Shown here: piece by piece, positions 61,979 through 64,000 of the stretch | Layout of the letters: each line of letters starts with the position of its first letter | Position numbering within the stretch: the stretch's first letter is position 1 | Assembly (NCBI RefSeq): GCF_900188395.1 | Contig: NZ_FZOB01000004.1 | Span: 62,001-126,000 of the forward strand | Length of the DNA: 64,000 nt | Origin: Desulfurobacterium atlanticum | GTDB taxonomy: Bacteria; Aquificota; Aquificia; Desulfurobacteriales; Desulfurobacteriaceae | Reading direction: 5' to 3' | Program-made: the position numbers and the translations under genes | Notes under the pieces: generated by a model | Databases searched by the model: none | What the model saw: only the letters and a program-made list of their open reading frames with translations | What the model was told of the DNA's origin: nothing

Positions 61979-61997
61979 TATACGATGGCATCGTATA
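61979..61997. promoter_or_regulatory. 19-bp perfect palindrome upstream of the ATPase gene
   Basis: TATACGATG and CATCGTATA flank a single G. A related imperfect site ending TCGTATA lies ~25 bp closer to the gene. A repressor operator is likely. Confidence 0.5.
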
Positions 61998-62112
61998 AAC
62001 TTTCTACTCTTCTCTCTGTTTTCAGCCGCTCCCCCTCAATTTTTGTGTTTTTGCATGCAGGATATGTGTCTATACGGTATATACATCATATACAATCTAT
62101 ACAATACAGACA

Positions 62113-62170
62113 TCTATACAGTATTGCCAATCTATACTGTATATACAATACAAACATCTATACTGTATTG
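62113..62170. repeat. 58-bp repeat block, copy 2
   Basis: Second copy, same sequence as copy 1 apart from TATACTG for TATATTG near the end, situated in the left unit of the tandem repeat. Confidence 0.85.
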
Positions 62171-62364
62171 ACAGTATTGACTGTATATCCAGTACAGAAT
62201 ATCAGCCGAGACTATAAGCCGCTCCCTCTGGAAATATCTCTTTTTTCTCTCTGTTTTCAGCCGCTCCCCCTCAATTTTTGTGTTTTTGCATGCAGGATAT
62301 GTGTCTATACGGTATATACATCATATACAATCTATACAATACAGACATCTATACAATACAGACA

Positions 62365-62422
62365 TCTATACAGTATTGCCAATCTATACTGTATATACAA
62401 TACAAACATCTATATTGTATTG
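62365..62422. repeat. 58-bp repeat block, copy 3
   Basis: Third copy, identical to copy 1, in the right unit of the tandem repeat and ~110 bp upstream of parM. Confidence 0.85.
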
Positions 62423-62463
62423 ACAGGATATACAATCTATATAATACAAATATCTATACAATA

Positions 62464-62492
62464 TTGACAGTATTGACTATACAGATTATACT
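62464..62492 (+). promoter_or_regulatory. Sigma-70 promoter of parM
   Basis: TTGACA (62464-62469) and TATACT (62487-62492) are 17 bp apart, at the edge of the repeat array, with the start near 62499. ParR binding to the repeats would repress it, as in parMRC of R1. Confidence 0.7.
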
Positions 62493-62533
62493 GATAGAAG
62501 ACAAAATAGAATATAAGCTGCGTAGGAGGTAAG

Positions 62534-63430
62534 ATGATAATCGGACTTGATGTAGGATTCGGAAGAACAAAAGTATGTACGGAAGAAAAATGCTTTTCAT
62601 TTCCGTCCTGGGTAGCAAGACACACCCCATCAGCTGACGAAGAAGTGGAAACTGTTTCCCTTTTCGGTGAAGAATACGTAGTGGGAGAGGATGCAAAATA
62701 TGAGAGCAGTCTTATAGAGATATCGGATATAAAAGACTATCTGAAATATCTGCCGCTCTTTCTCAAGTATGTTTCACAGAATCTTTCAGAAACTCCGGAA
62801 ATTATAATTACAGGCCTTCCACCGAAATATAGAAACTATGCGGAAAAAGTGGAGAAGATAATAGAAGATACGGAAGCGGCCGGCAAAGTCATACCACAAG
62901 GGATGGGAATATTCTTTGACGTGAAAGGACAGGTTTCACAAAGCGAAGATATACTGATAATAGATATAGGCTACAACACACTTGATTACATTATGCTTGT
63001 AAAAGACGAAAGAAAGCAAATAGGCTTCAGAAAAAGAAAATCAAACACAATAGACAACTTTGGAATAAACAGAGCGGTTCTTGAGTTCAGGAACAATCTG
63101 GAAGACAGCTATATAAAAAATCTCTCACTTACAAGATTAAACGAAATTTTTATAAACGGTAAAGGAAGAATACTTAACGAGACGGTGGATTTTTCCAAAC
63201 AGAGAGAAAGGGCTGTTAATGCGTATGCTGAAATGGTGATAGGAAGATTAAAGACAGAAGTTGGAGATTTTATAGCCAACGTTGAAACGATAGTTATAGC
63301 AGGAGGAGGAGCAAGATTTATAAAGGGAGAGATGATAGGAAGGCCTGATGCTTTCATTCCCGAAAAACCGGAATTTTCGCAGGCAAGGGGATATTTCGTA
63401 TTTGGGAAAACTCTCGGGGAAGAAAAATGA
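62534..63430 (+). CDS. parM: ParM/StbA-like plasmid-segregation actin
   Basis: A 298-residue actin-like ATPase. GLDVGFGRTKV is the phosphate-1 loop; ITGLPPKY and ILIIDIGYNTLDY (phosphate-2, near 143) and IVIAGGGARFI (adenosine, near 258) complete the actin fold. Its size and order match ParM/Alp/archaeal Ta0583-type actins, which push sister plasmids apart by filament growth. GTAGGAGGTAAG precedes the ATG. It overlaps the zinc-ribbon gene by 4 bp and heads the operon. Confidence 0.85.
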   Translation: MIIGLDVGFGRTKVCTEEKCFSFPSWVARHTPSADEEVETVSLFGEEYVVGEDAKYESSLIEISDIKDYLKYLPLFLKYVSQNLSETPEIIITGLPPKYRNYAEKVEKIIEDTEAAGKVIPQGMGIFFDVKGQVSQSEDILIIDIGYNTLDYIMLVKDERKQIGFRKRKSNTIDNFGINRAVLEFRNNLEDSYIKNLSLTRLNEIFINGKGRILNETVDFSKQRERAVNAYAEMVIGRLKTEVGDFIANVETIVIAGGGARFIKGEMIGRPDAFIPEKPEFSQARGYFVFGKTLGEEK

Positions 63431-63633
63431 TAGAAATTCATGTAGTGTGTGACAGGTGTGGGGAGCGTGAAGTTGTGAAAGTATCCGGGACAAAAGTCAT
63501 AGCCGCTCACCCTTTTGACATACGGCCTGACAGCTGGAAACTCTTACATAAAAACGGAAAATTGCTTTTTTTGTGTGAAAACTGTTGTCTGGAGGATACA
63601 GGTGAAGAAAAAACTGATGATAAGTCTGGATAA
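63427..63633 (+). CDS. Small zinc-ribbon protein between parM and parR
   Basis: A 68-residue protein with CDRCG near the start and CENC near residue 50, a likely zinc ribbon. It overlaps parM by 4 bp and parR by 32 bp, so all three are translated together. No similar protein is standard in parMRC. Its function is unknown; it may modulate filament or centromere binding. Confidence 0.55.
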   Translation: MIEIHVVCDRCGEREVVKVSGTKVIAAHPFDIRPDSWKLLHKNGKLLFLCENCCLEDTGEEKTDDKSG

Positions 63634-63907
63634 AGAAATTCATCAAAAACTGATCTCTGCCGCTCCTCCTTATTTTCGTTCTCTTTTTATAGAAGTTGTT
63701 CTGGAGGAATTTTTTAACAGACACTCTCCAGAAGAGATAAAAGAGAAAGTTTTTAAGGATTTTGACAGAAAAGCTGTAAGAGAGCGGTTAATAAACTTGT
63801 TTAATTGCAATTTTAATGAAAATTTAAATAAAATTGATAGAAATTCCGGAGAAGAATTTAAAAAATCAGCTCCGGAAATTGAAAAAGAAATAGATGAAAT
63901 GTGGTAG
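63602..63907 (+). CDS. parR: ParR-like ribbon-helix-helix DNA-binding protein
   Basis: A 101-residue protein starting at GTG (GGAGGATACA upstream). The N-terminal strand KKKLMISLDKEIHQKLI and helices PYFRSLFIEVVLEEFF (about 1-38) give a ribbon-helix-helix fold; the charged C-terminal half would bind ParM. It follows parM as ParR does and should bind the upstream repeats as centromere and autorepress the operon. Sequence similarity to ParR families is low, so the call is by fold and context. Confidence 0.65.
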   Translation: MKKKLMISLDKEIHQKLISAAPPYFRSLFIEVVLEEFFNRHSPEEIKEKVFKDFDRKAVRERLINLFNCNFNENLNKIDRNSGEEFKKSAPEIEKEIDEMW

Positions 63908-63917
63908 GGAGGTGAAA

Positions 63918-64000
63918 ATGAGGAAATTGGTAGTCCTGACGGCTGTTTCAGCTGTAATGTTTTCATCATGTGTTGGAGCGGTTCAAGAAGCCGTTGCTCT
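63918..64000 (+). CDS. Probable lipoprotein, N-terminal part (runs off right edge)
   Basis: Twenty-seven codons are visible: MRKLVVLTAVSAVMFSSCVG, with a positively charged start, hydrophobic stretch and a lipobox-like FSSC. GGGAGGTGAAA precedes the ATG. TraV-like T4SS lipoproteins start like this, but so do many others. Confidence 0.5.
   Translation, partial: MRKLVVLTAVSAVMFSSCVGAVQEAVA

Larger units (their letters stand above)
62011..62492. repeat. Tandem ~235-bp direct repeat with iteron-like units
   Basis: Positions 62011-62120 recur exactly at 62246-62355 (110 bp). In the second unit a 17-bp iteron (ATACAGACATCTATACA) is duplicated, shifting the next part by 17 bp. Each unit carries a GC island, AT-rich spacer and a 58-bp block. 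The 622-bp gap between ATPase and parM genes contains nothing else. Confidence 0.85.
52502..64000. mobile_element. Integrated conjugative/plasmid-like element (right end outside window)
   Basis: The element starts at the tRNA-Leu 3' fragment and contains conjugation genes traH and traG, an S24 repressor, a Rep-like protein, repeat arrays and a parM/parR partition system. No chromosomal housekeeping gene occurs from here to the edge. The mix of F-type transfer with plasmid partition suggests an integrated conjugative plasmid. Integrase and relaxase are not seen. Confidence 0.75.

Noticed and set aside
60627-62422. CRISPR array
   Set aside because: The repeats are longer, differently spaced and not interspersed with unique spacers, and no cas genes are near.
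61985-62532. Long open frames (up to 160 codons) rich in Ile-Tyr-Thr within the repeats
   Set aside because: They are translations of the tandem TATAC/ATTG repeats, have low-complexity repetitive composition and no ribosome sites.

Overview
The window is a low-GC bacterial chromosome segment with purine-rich coding strands. It most resembles a thermophilic, chemolithotrophic member of the Aquificota, near Desulfurobacteriaceae. This is inferred from a Mo-nitrogenase cluster carrying NifI-type PII proteins, an octaheme HAO-like cytochrome with a NapC-type partner, Csd4/Csd6-like cell-shape enzymes otherwise known from Campylobacterota, and many ferredoxins. No rRNA or intact tRNA is present to confirm the assignment.

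Region 1 (1-14.9 kb) holds envelope and housekeeping genes: the N-terminus of an acetyl-CoA synthetase, a sugar-nucleotide epimerase, a SPOR-domain protein, a Csd4-like and Csd6-like peptidoglycan-trimming pair, and a large outer-membrane protein combining SPOR-like repeats, a K/E-rich linker and a discoidin-like insert. A minus-strand run follows: tetR, CDP-alcohol phosphatidyltransferase, mltG, a double-ATP-cone 2-phosphoglycerate-kinase-like protein coupled to a FluC fluoride channel, tlyA, rnr and rpsT.

Region 2 (14.9-31.4 kb) is a nitrogen-fixation island of three transcription units: nifH-D-K-E-(nifX-like)-N-X-I1-I2-fdxB-TPR-nifZ; nifB-modABC; and mop-like-nifV-nifA. Each begins with a near-perfect sigma-54 -24/-12 promoter. 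Between them lie five TGT-N10-ACA boxes of the NifA type, three upstream of nifH and two shared by the divergent nifB/mop pair. NifA is encoded inside the island and carries a C-X11-C-X19-C-X5-C motif like oxygen-sensitive NifA. NifI1/NifI2 suggest additional post-translational ammonium switch-off. Molybdate uptake and homocitrate synthesis are wired into the same regulon.

Region 3 (31.4-52.4 kb) contains pstCAB without pstS, dnaE-accA, the rpsB-tsf-pyrH-frr-ferredoxin operon with a structured leader and terminators, a minus-strand operon for an HAO-like octaheme cytochrome, its tetraheme quinol partner and two secreted accessory proteins, ileS, radC, an ArsC-type phosphatase, a PD-(D/E)XK-like nuclease and a sirtuin.

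Region 4 (52.4 kb to the right edge) is an integrated conjugative, plasmid-like element. Its left border is the 3' half of a class II tRNA-Leu(CAG), starting exactly in the anticodon loop. Inside are F-type TraH and TraG homologues, an S24-type repressor with a divergent small operon, a two-winged-helix candidate replication protein, a GC-rich 15-bp inverted repeat, three copies of a 58-bp repeat block, an AAA/DUF4143 ATPase, and a ParM-like actin plus ribbon-helix-helix ParR partition operon whose promoter sits in the repeats. The element runs off the window, so its integrase, relaxase and the reconstituted tRNA should lie to the right.
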